DNA of 64,000 nucleotides. Origin: an uncultured Caldilineales bacterium (lineage in GTDB: Bacteria > Chloroflexota > Anaerolineae > JAAEKA01). The stretch is from contig CALESQ010000078.1 in the NCBI GenBank assembly GCA_937907455.1, positions 53,618 to 117,617 on the forward strand, written 5' to 3'. Under the pieces are notes generated by a model, which was not told the DNA's origin, ran no database searches, and was given only the letters and a program-made list of their open reading frames with translations. Of this stretch, positions 1-8,503 are shown one piece after another; the first letter of the stretch is position 1, and the number at the start of each line of letters is the position of its first letter. Position numbers and translations under genes: made by a program.

Positions 1-900
1 GCCGCCTTGCAATCCGGCATTGACCCGGTCGGTTCGTGCGTGGGTATGCGCGGTGTGCGTATTCAAGCTATCGTCAACGAGCTGAACAACGAAAAAATTG
101 ACGTGATCGAGTGGAACCCCGATCCCAGCCAGTTTATCGCCAGCGCGCTCAGCCCGGCCAAAGTGACTACCGTCATTCTGGATGACACCATTGATAATCG
201 TACTGCCATTGTGGTAGTGCCAGACAAGCAGCTTTCGTTAGCTATCGGCAAGGAAGGGCAAAATGCCCGCCTCAGCGCCAAGCTCACCGGCTGGCGTATT
301 GACATCAAGAGCGAAAGCGAAGCCGAAAACGAAGGGTTAGACGAGTTTGCCCGCGAGCTGAACGCCAAGCGTGCCCGTCTGGCTGTAGCCCGCGCCCGTG
401 CCGACTCAGAGGATATCCTCTCGGTAGCCGAGCAATTGCTCACCGTGGATGATGCTGCCGTGGCCGAAGCCACTGAGGCTGTTGCCGTCGAGGAAGTCTA
501 CGACGAGTATGATGAATACGACGAAGACTTTGGCGAAGCGGAAGTTGAAATCGTGGTCGAAGGCGAGCAGGAAGCAGTAACCGAAGTCGTTGCTGAAGGT
601 GATGCAACGGACGAAGGCACCTACGACGAATACGATGAGTACGCCGAGTATGGCGAATACGTAGCGGCAGGCGAAGAAACAGCCGACGGCGAAGAAATCG
701 CCTACGACGAATATGCTGACTACGAAGGTCTGGAAGAGTTTACCGAAAGCGATTTCGACGAGTACGCGGCCAAGCCAGTCTCAGCCAGCGTGAAGAACAA
801 GAAGAAAACCGCCAAGAGCAAGACGGTAGCCCCGCGCAGCGGCACGGCTGATCGTCGGCGCAAGCGCGGCCGCAACGATTGGTTCAGCTACGATGAATAG
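1..900 (+). CDS. nusA: Transcription termination/antitermination factor NusA, C-terminal part (5' end outside window)
   Basis: The reading frame is open from the first base, so the start lies upstream. The visible part holds the two KH RNA-binding domains of NusA: DPVGSCVGMRG with the first GxxG at about residues 17-20, and LAIGKEGQNARLSAKLTGW with the second GxxG. NusA binds RNA polymerase and nascent RNA and controls pausing, termination and rRNA antitermination. After the KH domains comes a tail of roughly 150 residues, very rich in Glu, Asp and Tyr with repeated YDEYDEY-type blocks, then a basic end (KNKKKTAKSK, RRRKRGRN). This tail is not part of the core fold. The gene heads the usual nusA-ylxR-infB-rbfA order. 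Identification is secure; the function of the acidic tyrosine tail is unknown. Confidence 0.95.
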   Translation, partial: AALQSGIDPVGSCVGMRGVRIQAIVNELNNEKIDVIEWNPDPSQFIASALSPAKVTTVILDDTIDNRTAIVVVPDKQLSLAIGKEGQNARLSAKLTGWRIDIKSESEAENEGLDEFARELNAKRARLAVARARADSEDILSVAEQLLTVDDAAVAEATEAVAVEEVYDEYDEYDEDFGEAEVEIVVEGEQEAVTEVVAEGDATDEGTYDEYDEYAEYGEYVAAGEETADGEEIAYDEYADYEGLEEFTESDFDEYAAKPVSASVKNKKKTAKSKTVAPRSGTADRRRKRGRNDWFSYDE

Positions 901-914
901 CTGGCTCGCAGCCT

Positions 915-1289
915 GTGAGCCAGCGCACCAGGCAATCTGCTGGAGCCAACAGCGTGGTTAAAGGCAAACAGCCCGGCAAGCGACGCCACATTCCCCAGCG
1001 GAGTTGCATCGCTTGCCGGCGCACTGACAGTAAAAGGAGCCTTATCCGCATTGTGCGCACACCCGCTCAGGAGGTGCAACTCGACCCGACCGGCAAGCTG
1101 GCGGGGCGAGGCGCTTACCTGTGCCAGGAACGCACATGCTGGCAAAAGGCCTTCAAAAGCTCGGCATTGAGCCGTGCCCTTAAAACAACGCTCACCGATG
1201 AAGAGCAAGCTGTACTGCGGGCTTACGCTGACAGCTTGCCAGACGCCGAGGAAAGCGCGCCCAACGAAGCGCTTCTCCCGGCTAGCTAA
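915..1289 (+). CDS. ylxR: YlxR family RNA-binding protein (DUF448)
   Basis: A 124-residue protein with GTG start, 14 bases after the nusA stop. It carries the family signatures RSCIACR near residue 30 and GRGAYLC near residue 65. YlxR is a small basic protein nearly always encoded between nusA and infB; it is thought to bind RNA or act in nucleoid/transcription control, but its exact role is not settled. The N-terminus is basic (KGKQPGKRRHIPQR) and the last 25 residues are a variable acidic extension. Position and motifs both support the call. Confidence 0.92.
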   Translation: MSQRTRQSAGANSVVKGKQPGKRRHIPQRSCIACRRTDSKRSLIRIVRTPAQEVQLDPTGKLAGRGAYLCQERTCWQKAFKSSALSRALKTTLTDEEQAVLRAYADSLPDAEESAPNEALLPAS

Positions 1290-1615
1290 TGCGGAACAAA
1301 CACCATGGTCGTGGCGCCAGGCAAGCATACCGGATGGCAACGACGAGTGGCATTCAGGCAAGAAGGAGCGCGCGTATGCACGCTTAGGTGATTTCTCTTA
1401 ACACCTGCCTCGCTTCCTGTTTTCCCTCTCTACACCTCCGGGGGTGCTCTGAAACGCACTGCAAAGCGCACAACCTACTTTTGTCCGATATTGATCGTCG
1501 TCAGATCAGTCGTTTTTGTACGCGCTGACTGCCGGCGACGATGCCACATGCTGCCGAAGCGATCTTTGCGCGCCTTTGGCGTGTCCAGCGCCAGCATGTA
1601 GAGAGGTTAACCGAT
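1290..1615 (+). other. 326-bp gap between ylxR and infB
   Basis: No convincing gene, terminator or promoter was found. The ylxR frame does not continue, and short open stretches here lack a start with a ribosome site or any family resemblance. The gap is unusually long for the nusA-infB operon, so it may carry a processing site or internal promoter that cannot be resolved by eye. Confidence 0.4.
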
Positions 1616-4102
1616 ATGCCAGAAGAAACTAAAACGCTTGCCGCGACGGATGAAAAGCAACCTGCCAACACCGCTCAGCCTTCACCCAAAGAGCGCCCCG
1701 CCAACGCGGCCAGCGCCCAACCTGTTTCCCGTGCCGTACCCGGCCAGGCGAAAGCTGATGAGAGTGAACAAAAAACGGCTGCTGCGGGGATGAAACGTCC
1801 CCCAGAAGGCGTGACACAAGGCCAGCCACGACCTGCAGGGCAGAGCCAACCGCGGCCTGCGGGGCAAGGCCAGCCGCGGCCGGCGGGCCAGGGTCAACCG
1901 CGGCCTGCGGGGCAAGGCCAGCCGCGACCGGCGGGCCAGGGTCAACCGCGACCTGCGGGGCCAGGCCAACCACGACCTGCAGGACCAGGCCAACCGCGAC
2001 CGGCGGGGCCAGGCCAGCCGCGACCTGCGGGGCCAGGCCAGCCGCGACCGGCAGGTCCAGGCCAACCACGACCTGCAGGACCAGGCCAACCGCGACCGGC
2101 GGGACAGAGTCAGCAACGACCAGCAGGCCAGGGCCAGCAACGACCGGCAGGCCAGGGCCAGCAACGACCGGCAGGCCAGGGCCAGCAACGACCAGCAGGC
2201 CAGAGCCAGCAACGGCCAGCAGGCCAGGGCCAACCGCCCCGCCGCCGCCCAGACGGCAACATGCCGCCTCGCCCGCCTGCGCGCCCAGCCGCCGCCGAAG
2301 CTGTAATCACGGCACCGCAAGAAATCGAGCTGCCGGCCTCACTCACGGTACGTGATATGGCTGAGATGATTCAGCGCAGCCCGATTGACATCATCAAAAT
2401 CCTAATGAACTACGGCATCATGGCGCCCATCACTCATACCATCGAGTATGATGTGGCTGCCATTGTGGCGGAAGAGCTGGGTATCAAGGTAAAACCGCAA
2501 GCCAAGCCAGAAGTAACCGATCTTACTGCCACCGCCGATGCCAACGGCAAAACCAAAACGCTACGCCAGCGCTTGCTGGAGCTGACCCCAGATGAACGCT
2601 TGATGGCGCGCCCGCCCGTGGTGACGGTGCTGGGTCACGTAGACCACGGCAAAACCACACTACTGGACGCTATTCGTAAAACCAACGTGGTGTCGCAGGA
2701 ATCAGGCGGCATCACTCAGCACATCGGTGCCTATCAGGTAGACTACAAGGGTCGCAAAATCACCTTCCTGGACACGCCGGGGCACGAAGCCTTTACCGCC
2801 ATGCGTGCCCGCGGCGCACAGGCCACCGACATTGCTATTCTGGTAGTGGCAGCCGACGACGGTGTAATGCCACAAACGCGCGAGGCTATCGCTCACGTAC
2901 GCGCGGCCGAAGTACCCATCATCATCGCGTTGAACAAGGTAGACAAGGCCAACGCCAACCCCGACCGGGTACGCCAGCAACTTGCCGACGAAGGACTGCT
3001 AGTCGAGTCATGGGGCGGTGATGTGATCAGCGTGGAAGTAGCCGCCAAACTCAAGCGCGGCATTGACACCCTGCTGGAAAACCTGCTGGTGCTGGCCGAG
3101 GTAGAAGGCTTTAAGGCTGACCCCGACGGCCCGGCCATCGGCTCGGTGATTGAAGGCACTATGGACAAGGCGCGCGGCTCCACCGCCACCCTGCTGGTAC
3201 AAAAAGGCACGCTCCATGTGGGTGATGTCATGTTGGTCGGCCATATCGCCGGACGCATGCGCGCCATGTTCGACAGCGCCGGCAATCCCATCGAAAAGGC
3301 GACGCCCTCTACGCCGGTGGTAGTGCTGGGTCTGCCCGACGTGCCCACCGCAGGTGACACCTTCCAGGTCTACAAGGATGAACGCGCCGCCCGCGAAGAG
3401 GCTGCCCGCCGTGTAACACAGGAAAAAGAACGTGCCGATTCAGTGCAGCGCAAGAGTGTCACCCTGGACGATGTATTTGCCCAGATGAAGGCCGGCAAGG
3501 TGAAGGAACTGCGCCTGATCCTGAAAGCCGATGTGGACGGCTCGCTGGAACCAATCATTAACTCGCTAAATCAGCTCAGCAACGACGATCTGCGCATCAA
3601 GTTGCTGCACACCGGCACCGGCGACATCAGCGATTCAGACCTGATGCTGGCCGCAGCCTCTAACGCTATCGTAATCGGCTTTAACAACAACCTCAACGCA
3701 GCCGCACAGAAATCAGAACTGCTAAGCCAAGTGGATGTGCGCACCTACAAGGTGATCTACGAGCTGATTGCAGACATTGACAAGGCGCTAAAGGGCCTGC
3801 TAGAGCCGGTCTACGAAGAGCGCGCCACCGGCAAAGCCGAGGTGCGTGCGGTGTTCAAGATCCCGCGCCGCGGCAAAATTGCCGGCTGTATCGTGCTGGA
3901 TGGCGAAATCAACCGCAACTTCCCGCTGCGCGTGCGTCGCGGCAGTCAAATCATTCACCAGGGCCGCATCAACTCGCTGAAACGCTTCCAGGAAGACGTC
4001 GCCGAAGTGAAAACCGGCTTTGAATGCGGCATTGGTATTGACGGCTACGACGACGTTCAGGAAGGCGACATCATCGAAGCCTACCAGAAGGTACGCGTGT
4101 AA
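1616..4102 (+). CDS. infB: Translation initiation factor IF-2 with long Pro/Arg/Gln repeat region
   Basis: An 828-residue GTPase that places initiator tRNA on the 30S subunit and promotes subunit joining. The start at 1616 is preferred over an upstream ATG at 1541 because GAGAGG lies about 9 bases before it. Order: a charged linker; 17 tandem copies of an octapeptide of type QPRPAGQG (about residues 68-212); an IF2_N-like segment (TVRDMAEMIQRSPIDIIKIL); the G domain with GHVDHGKT at 340-347, DTPGHEAF and NKVDK; then the IF-2 beta-barrel and C-terminal domains ending in EGDIIEAYQ. The repeat is encoded by a 24-bp DNA unit and is far longer than usual for IF-2. It opens long spurious frames on the other strand. 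Function is secure; the role of the repeat is unknown. Confidence 0.97.
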   Translation: MPEETKTLAATDEKQPANTAQPSPKERPANAASAQPVSRAVPGQAKADESEQKTAAAGMKRPPEGVTQGQPRPAGQSQPRPAGQGQPRPAGQGQPRPAGQGQPRPAGQGQPRPAGPGQPRPAGPGQPRPAGPGQPRPAGPGQPRPAGPGQPRPAGPGQPRPAGQSQQRPAGQGQQRPAGQGQQRPAGQGQQRPAGQSQQRPAGQGQPPRRRPDGNMPPRPPARPAAAEAVITAPQEIELPASLTVRDMAEMIQRSPIDIIKILMNYGIMAPITHTIEYDVAAIVAEELGIKVKPQAKPEVTDLTATADANGKTKTLRQRLLELTPDERLMARPPVVTVLGHVDHGKTTLLDAIRKTNVVSQESGGITQHIGAYQVDYKGRKITFLDTPGHEAFTAMRARGAQATDIAILVVAADDGVMPQTREAIAHVRAAEVPIIIALNKVDKANANPDRVRQQLADEGLLVESWGGDVISVEVAAKLKRGIDTLLENLLVLAEVEGFKADPDGPAIGSVIEGTMDKARGSTATLLVQKGTLHVGDVMLVGHIAGRMRAMFDSAGNPIEKATPSTPVVVLGLPDVPTAGDTFQVYKDERAAREEAARRVTQEKERADSVQRKSVTLDDVFAQMKAGKVKELRLILKADVDGSLEPIINSLNQLSNDDLRIKLLHTGTGDISDSDLMLAAASNAIVIGFNNNLNAAAQKSELLSQVDVRTYKVIYELIADIDKALKGLLEPVYEERATGKAEVRAVFKIPRRGKIAGCIVLDGEINRNFPLRVRRGSQIIHQGRINSLKRFQEDVAEVKTGFECGIGIDGYDDVQEGDIIEAYQKVRV
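1818..2245 (+). repeat. 24-bp tandem repeat inside infB
   Basis: About 17 in-frame copies of a 24-bp unit encode octapeptides alternating PRPAGQGQ, PRPAGPGQ and QRPAGQGQ. Two blocks of near-identical variants (CAACCGCGACC-type and CAGCAACGACC-type) suggest recent slippage or unequal crossing-over. All changes keep the frame. Confidence 0.85.
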
Positions 4103-4281
4103 GCGGAAAGCTGTACCCCGGCCTTCCCCCATTTATCAATACGTGTCCAGGAATAACTTCACAAAATGGGCAAGCTGTGGTTCGGTCCGAGATTGAGAAC
4201 CATCTTGAACAGACCGGCCACAGCTGGCTGCAACAGCAAACGCCCCCTGAAGTTATTCCCGGACAGGCTCTAAGTGATTCC

Positions 4282-4662
4282 ATGACCAACCGCCGCCCCT
4301 TGCGCGTAGCGCAACTGATCCAGCAAGAGCTGGCGAACCTGCTCACCTTTGAGCTGCGCGATCCGCGTCTGGCCTTCCTCAGCATCACACGCGTGGTGGT
4401 CAGCGCTGACCTGCGCCACGCCAATGTCTACATCAGCAGCCTCGACGGCGAAGAAGGCCGTCGCGAGATCATGAAGACCCTGCGTCACGCCGGCAGCTAT
4501 CTACGCCGCGAGCTGGGGCTGCGCACCAAGTTACGCTATGTGCCGGAGCTGGCTTTTCACTTTGATGACGGGCTGATCCAAAGCCAGCACATGAGTGACC
4601 TGCTGGACGATCTGAACAGCCAACAAAACGACAGTCCTGCCCCTCTGCCCGATGATGAATGA
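4282..4662 (+). CDS. rbfA: 30S ribosome-binding factor A
   Basis: A 126-residue KH-like protein needed for 16S rRNA 5' end maturation and cold growth. The chosen ATG at 4282 gives the family-like start MTNRRPLRVAQLIQQEL; an in-frame GTG at 4177 would add 35 residues without family resemblance. The central LRDPRLAFLSITRVVVSADLRHA-type core and the VPELAFHFDDG segment match RbfA. The stop overlaps the start of the next gene by 11 bases, indicating tight translational coupling. Confidence 0.93.
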   Translation: MTNRRPLRVAQLIQQELANLLTFELRDPRLAFLSITRVVVSADLRHANVYISSLDGEEGRREIMKTLRHAGSYLRRELGLRTKLRYVPELAFHFDDGLIQSQHMSDLLDDLNSQQNDSPAPLPDDE

Positions 4663-5656
4663 CTTTGTTGCGGCCTTCCGCACCCATCTGGCGGCCAGTC
4701 ACCATGCCCTGCTCCTCAGCCACTTAGCGCCCGACGGCGACGCGCTAGGCTCCAGCCTGGGGCTGATGTGGCTGCTGCGCGGCCACGGGCTGCGCGTTAG
4801 CATCGCCAATCAGGATCCTGTGCCACCGCAATTGCGCTCAGAGGCAATTCTCCCCGGATGGCAAGAGATCAGCGGTCCGCCCTTTCGGACGAACGGCAAG
4901 CAGCCCTCCTTTGATTTAATCGTTGCGCTGGACAGCAGTGACTTGCAACGACTGGGGGCAGCGTATCGCTCCCCTGCCGGGAAGCTGCCACTGGTGGTGA
5001 TTGATCATCACATCACCAATACCCGCTTTGGCACGCTAAACCTGGTAGACAGCGAAGCCACCAGTGCCGCCGAGATCGTGGTGGCGCTGGCTGATGCGCT
5101 GGGCTGGCCGATTGGCCGCGAGGCCGCGCAATGCCTGCTCACCGGCATCATCACCGACACGCGCGGCTTCCGCATCGCCGGCATCACCCCGGCACTGCTG
5201 GGCGTGGCCCAGCGGTTGATGGAGGCAGGTGCGTCGCTGAACGCCATCACCGAAGGCGTGCTGGAACAACGTAGCCTGAGCAGCATTTGCCTGTGGGGCA
5301 AAGCGCTGGCTGATGTACACCTGGAAGGGCGCGTGCTTTGGGCCGCGTTGCCGGTGGCCCTGCGCCGCCAATGCCCTGAAGAATCAAGCGACGCAGGGCT
5401 GACCAATTTTCTGATCGGAGCCGAAGAGGCCGATGTCGCTGTGCTTTTTAGCGAGCGTGAAGCCGACCGCGTCGAAGTAAGTATGCGCGCAGCGGCTGGC
5501 TTCAATGTGGCCCAAGTGGCTTTAGCTCTGGGCGGAGGTGGGCATCCGCGCGCCGCAGGCTGCACCGTGGCCCTGTCGCTGGCCGAAGCTCAGCAACAGG
5601 TGCTGGCTACACTCCAGACAGCTCTGGCCGAACAGCGAAAGGCCCGCACCCAATGA
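4652..5656 (+). CDS. nrnA: DHH/DHHA1 phosphoesterase, NrnA type (oligoribonuclease / pAp phosphatase)
   Basis: A 334-residue DHH-family phosphoesterase expected to degrade nano-RNAs and/or dephosphorylate 3'-phosphoadenosine 5'-phosphate in the cytosol. Visible motifs are HLAPDGDALGSSLG near residue 25 (motif I), VIDHHITN near 115 (the DHH motif), TGIITDTRGF near 165, and the C-terminal DHHA1 glycine motif GGGGHPRAAG near 298. It starts with two ATG codons inside the rbfA end and its TGA overlaps the truB ATG, so rbfA-nrnA-truB are coupled. This gene order is common in Gram-positive bacteria and Chloroflexi. Confidence 0.93.
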   Translation: MMNDFVAAFRTHLAASHHALLLSHLAPDGDALGSSLGLMWLLRGHGLRVSIANQDPVPPQLRSEAILPGWQEISGPPFRTNGKQPSFDLIVALDSSDLQRLGAAYRSPAGKLPLVVIDHHITNTRFGTLNLVDSEATSAAEIVVALADALGWPIGREAAQCLLTGIITDTRGFRIAGITPALLGVAQRLMEAGASLNAITEGVLEQRSLSSICLWGKALADVHLEGRVLWAALPVALRRQCPEESSDAGLTNFLIGAEEADVAVLFSEREADRVEVSMRAAAGFNVAQVALALGGGGHPRAAGCTVALSLAEAQQQVLATLQTALAEQRKARTQ

Positions 5657-6564
5657 GCCACACGCCAACGCCGCTGGGAGGCGTGCTGGCCGTGGACAAG
5701 CCCGCCGGTTACACCTCTCACGATGTGGTGGCACGCGTGCGCCGGCTGGCCGGACTGCGCCAGGTGGGCCACGCCGGCACACTGGATCCGATGGCTACCG
5801 GCCTGCTGCTGCTGTGCCTGGGCCGCGCCACCCGGCTATTAGAATACGTCAGCGGCCAGGAAAAAAGCTATGTCGCCGGCATTACCCTGGGTATCAGCAC
5901 CAACACCTACGACGCCGAGGGGGAAATCAGTGCCCAACGCCCGCTGCCAGAGTTAAGCGCCGAGCAACTCGATCAAGCGCTTGCCGCCTTCCGCGGGCCG
6001 ATCATGCAACGTCCCCCCGCTTTCTCCGCGCTCAAACGTGATGGTATTCCCCTATACCAGCGCGCTCGCGCCGGCGAAACGGTGACAGTAGACCCGCGTC
6101 CGGTTACTGTATACAGCCTGGAACTGCTGGACTTCAACCCGCCGCACCTAACGCTTCAGGTACGCTGCGGCGCGGGAACCTATGTGCGTTCCCTGGCACA
6201 CGACCTGGGCGAGGCAATAGGCTGCGGCGCGCACCTGCACAGCCTGCGCCGCGACGCCATCGGCACTTTCCATGTGGCCGATGCCTTCACCCTGCCCCAA
6301 CTTGAAACAATGGCTGCGCGCGCGGAGCTGGCCGCGGCCATCTTGCCGCCAGAACGCGCCGTGCAGCATTTGCCGCGCCTCGATGCCGACACTGCGGCCA
6401 CACGCCGTCTTATTTTCGGCCAGAGCATCGCCGCCACCGCTGCTGCCGAGCCTGGCCCGGCACGCGTCTACGATGCCGACGGGCACTTTATGGGCATTGC
6501 CGAGTACGACGCCGCGCGTCGCGCCTGGCGTCCGCACAAACTGCTGACAATCGGCGACGCCTAG
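5653..6564 (+). CDS. truB: tRNA pseudouridine(55) synthase
   Basis: A 303-residue enzyme that makes pseudouridine 55 in the T-loop of tRNAs. The N-terminal GVLAVDKPAGYTSHDVV and the catalytic-Asp motif GHAGTLDPMATG (Asp about residue 46) are plain, followed by the RCGAGTYVRSLAHDLG motif near residue 178 and a short C-terminal PUA-like end. The ATG overlaps the nrnA stop by four bases, so it is translated by coupling. Length and motifs are normal. Confidence 0.96.
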   Translation: MSHTPTPLGGVLAVDKPAGYTSHDVVARVRRLAGLRQVGHAGTLDPMATGLLLLCLGRATRLLEYVSGQEKSYVAGITLGISTNTYDAEGEISAQRPLPELSAEQLDQALAAFRGPIMQRPPAFSALKRDGIPLYQRARAGETVTVDPRPVTVYSLELLDFNPPHLTLQVRCGAGTYVRSLAHDLGEAIGCGAHLHSLRRDAIGTFHVADAFTLPQLETMAARAELAAAILPPERAVQHLPRLDADTAATRRLIFGQSIAATAAAEPGPARVYDADGHFMGIAEYDAARRAWRPHKLLTIGDA

Positions 6565-6577
6565 CCCCGCTTACCTC

Positions 6578-8503
6578 ATGCAAACCTGGTTTTCCCTGCC
6601 CGATCCGCCGCTCGCCACACCCTGCAACCTGGCAATCGGCAATTTCGATGGCGTACACCGCGGCCATCAGGCTTTGTTGCGTGCCCTGCTACAGGATGCG
6701 CACGCCCACGGACGCCACGGCGGTGTGCTGACCTTCGAGCCGCATCCGCTGGCGGTGTTGCGCCCGCAACAGCCTCAACCGGTGCTAACCGAATTGCCCG
6801 CCAAGCTGGCCGCTCTGGCTGACATTGGCCTGGATTTCGCCGTAGCTTATCCTTTCAGCGCGGTTACCGCTGAAACCCCAGCGGCTGAGTTCATCGCCGC
6901 GGTGCATGTTGCGCTGCATCTGCACAGCTTGTGGGTAGGCCCCGATTTTGCTCTGGGGCGCAACCGTCAGGGTGACATCTCTGCCTTGACCGCGCTGGGG
7001 CATGAGCTTGGCTTCAGCCTGCATGTGCTGCCGCCGCAACAGTTCAACGGCGAAGAAACTCGCTCCGGCAAAATTCGCAGCGCGCTGCTGGCCGGTGATG
7101 TGCAGCTGGCCGCACAACAACTCAGCCGCCCCTACGCAGTAAGCGGCATGGTGGTGCATGGTGCGCAGCGCGGACGCAGCATCGGCTTTCCCACGGCCAA
7201 CCTGGCAATATCTCCGCGGCAACTGCTGCCCGCGGACGGTGTCTATGCCACCTGGGCCACTTTGCCCACCGGCCACCGTCACCCCGGCGTCACCAACGTC
7301 GGCGTGCGCCCCAGTTTCGACAACGGGGGGCGCACGGTGGAGTGCTTCCTCTTCGACTTTCATGGCGATTTGTACGGCCAGACGCTAAAGCTGGAATTTG
7401 TGCAGCGGCTGCGTCCAGAGATGCGCTTCAACGGCGTGGATGCCCTCGTGCAGCAGATCGGTCAGGACGTGGCCGCGGCCCGTGCCTGCCTCACCCAGCC
7501 CCCCGAACCCTTTATGGATACCTCGATGAGCGCCAATCACCCCTTTCCTGCATCACCCGCAGATACCACCACCGGGACACCTATTAGCACTGCGGACGAC
7601 TTCACGCCGCACGCTACAGCTTCTGTTGCCCAACCTGGCGAGCCAGTGGCGCGTGAAGGCGACACCATCATGCTGGTGGCTGAAGATCACAAGCGCACGC
7701 TGATTAAGCTGCAACGCGGCCAGCAATGGCACAGCAACCGCGGCTTTATCGCCCACAACGATCTGATCGGCCAACCCCTGGGACGCATGATGGTGACCAA
7801 ACTGGGCCACGCCTATTTGGCACTGGAACCATCCACCCATGACCTGATCCGCTATCTCAAACGCACCACACAGATCATCTTCCCCAAAGACGCGGCCTAC
7901 ATCATTCAGCGGTTGAGCCTCTACCCAGGCCGCCGCGTGGTAGAGGCGGGCACGGGCAGCGGTGGTCTCACCCTGGCGCTGGCGCGCGCGGTGATGCCCA
8001 CCGGGCGCGTTTTTACCTACGAAGAACGCGCAGCCATGAGCGAGCTGGCAGGCAAAAACCTGGCGCGTTTCGATCTTCAGGATTATGTCGAGCTAAAGGT
8101 ACGTGACGCGGCTGAGGGTTTCGACGAGCAGAACGCCGACGCCGTATTTCTGGATATGCGCGAGCCGTGGCGCTGCCTGCCCGCGGCCTGGGCCGCGTTG
8201 AAAGGCGGAGGTTTCTTCGGTTCGTTGCTTCCCACCACGGGCCAGGTCAGCGAGCTGCTGCGCGGCCTGGAGGCGCATGGTTTTGCCGATCTTGAAGTAG
8301 AAGAGCTGCTGCTGCGCCCCTATAAACCACTGGCTGATCGCCTACGCCCGGCGGATCGCATGGTGGCGCACACTGGCTTTCTGGTGTTTGCCCGCAAAGT
8401 CGTGTTGCCCCCCGGCGAACAATGGCGCATTGTGGATGCCAAACGCTACAAACCGCGCCTGGTGGAAACGGACGAAGAAGACGCTGAGGAGTCGCAAAGC
8501 TAG
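6578..8503 (+). CDS. ribF: RibF riboflavin kinase/FAD synthetase fused to a TrmI-type tRNA (adenine-58-N1)-methyltransferase
   Basis: A single 641-residue frame. Residues 1 to about 308 are a complete bifunctional RibF: the adenylyltransferase motif GNFDGVHRGH at 21-30, the RSGKIRSALLAGD segment, and the flavokinase motif GRSIGFPTANL. Residues about 345-641 are a TrmI/Trm61-like methyltransferase: the preceding beta domain (RGFIAHNDLIGQPLG), the SAM-binding motif EAGTGSGG at 456-463, and DAVFLDMREPW. A linker of about 35 residues rich in Pro, Thr and Ala joins them. Two in-frame ATGs lie in the linker (7514, 7526) but neither has a ribosome site, so internal initiation is possible but not evident. 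Both activities are known singly; their fusion is unusual. The stop overlaps the convergent neighbour within AGCTAGCT. Confidence 0.9.
   Translation: MQTWFSLPDPPLATPCNLAIGNFDGVHRGHQALLRALLQDAHAHGRHGGVLTFEPHPLAVLRPQQPQPVLTELPAKLAALADIGLDFAVAYPFSAVTAETPAAEFIAAVHVALHLHSLWVGPDFALGRNRQGDISALTALGHELGFSLHVLPPQQFNGEETRSGKIRSALLAGDVQLAAQQLSRPYAVSGMVVHGAQRGRSIGFPTANLAISPRQLLPADGVYATWATLPTGHRHPGVTNVGVRPSFDNGGRTVECFLFDFHGDLYGQTLKLEFVQRLRPEMRFNGVDALVQQIGQDVAAARACLTQPPEPFMDTSMSANHPFPASPADTTTGTPISTADDFTPHATASVAQPGEPVAREGDTIMLVAEDHKRTLIKLQRGQQWHSNRGFIAHNDLIGQPLGRMMVTKLGHAYLALEPSTHDLIRYLKRTTQIIFPKDAAYIIQRLSLYPGRRVVEAGTGSGGLTLALARAVMPTGRVFTYEERAAMSELAGKNLARFDLQDYVELKVRDAAEGFDEQNADAVFLDMREPWRCLPAAWAALKGGGFFGSLLPTTGQVSELLRGLEAHGFADLEVEELLLRPYKPLADRLRPADRMVAHTGFLVFARKVVLPPGEQWRIVDAKRYKPRLVETDEEDAEESQS

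Noticed and set aside
1682..2346. Minus-strand Leu/Ala/Trp-rich frames opposite infB
   Set aside because: Mirror of the 24-bp repeat; not membrane proteins in any meaningful sense, and no start signals.
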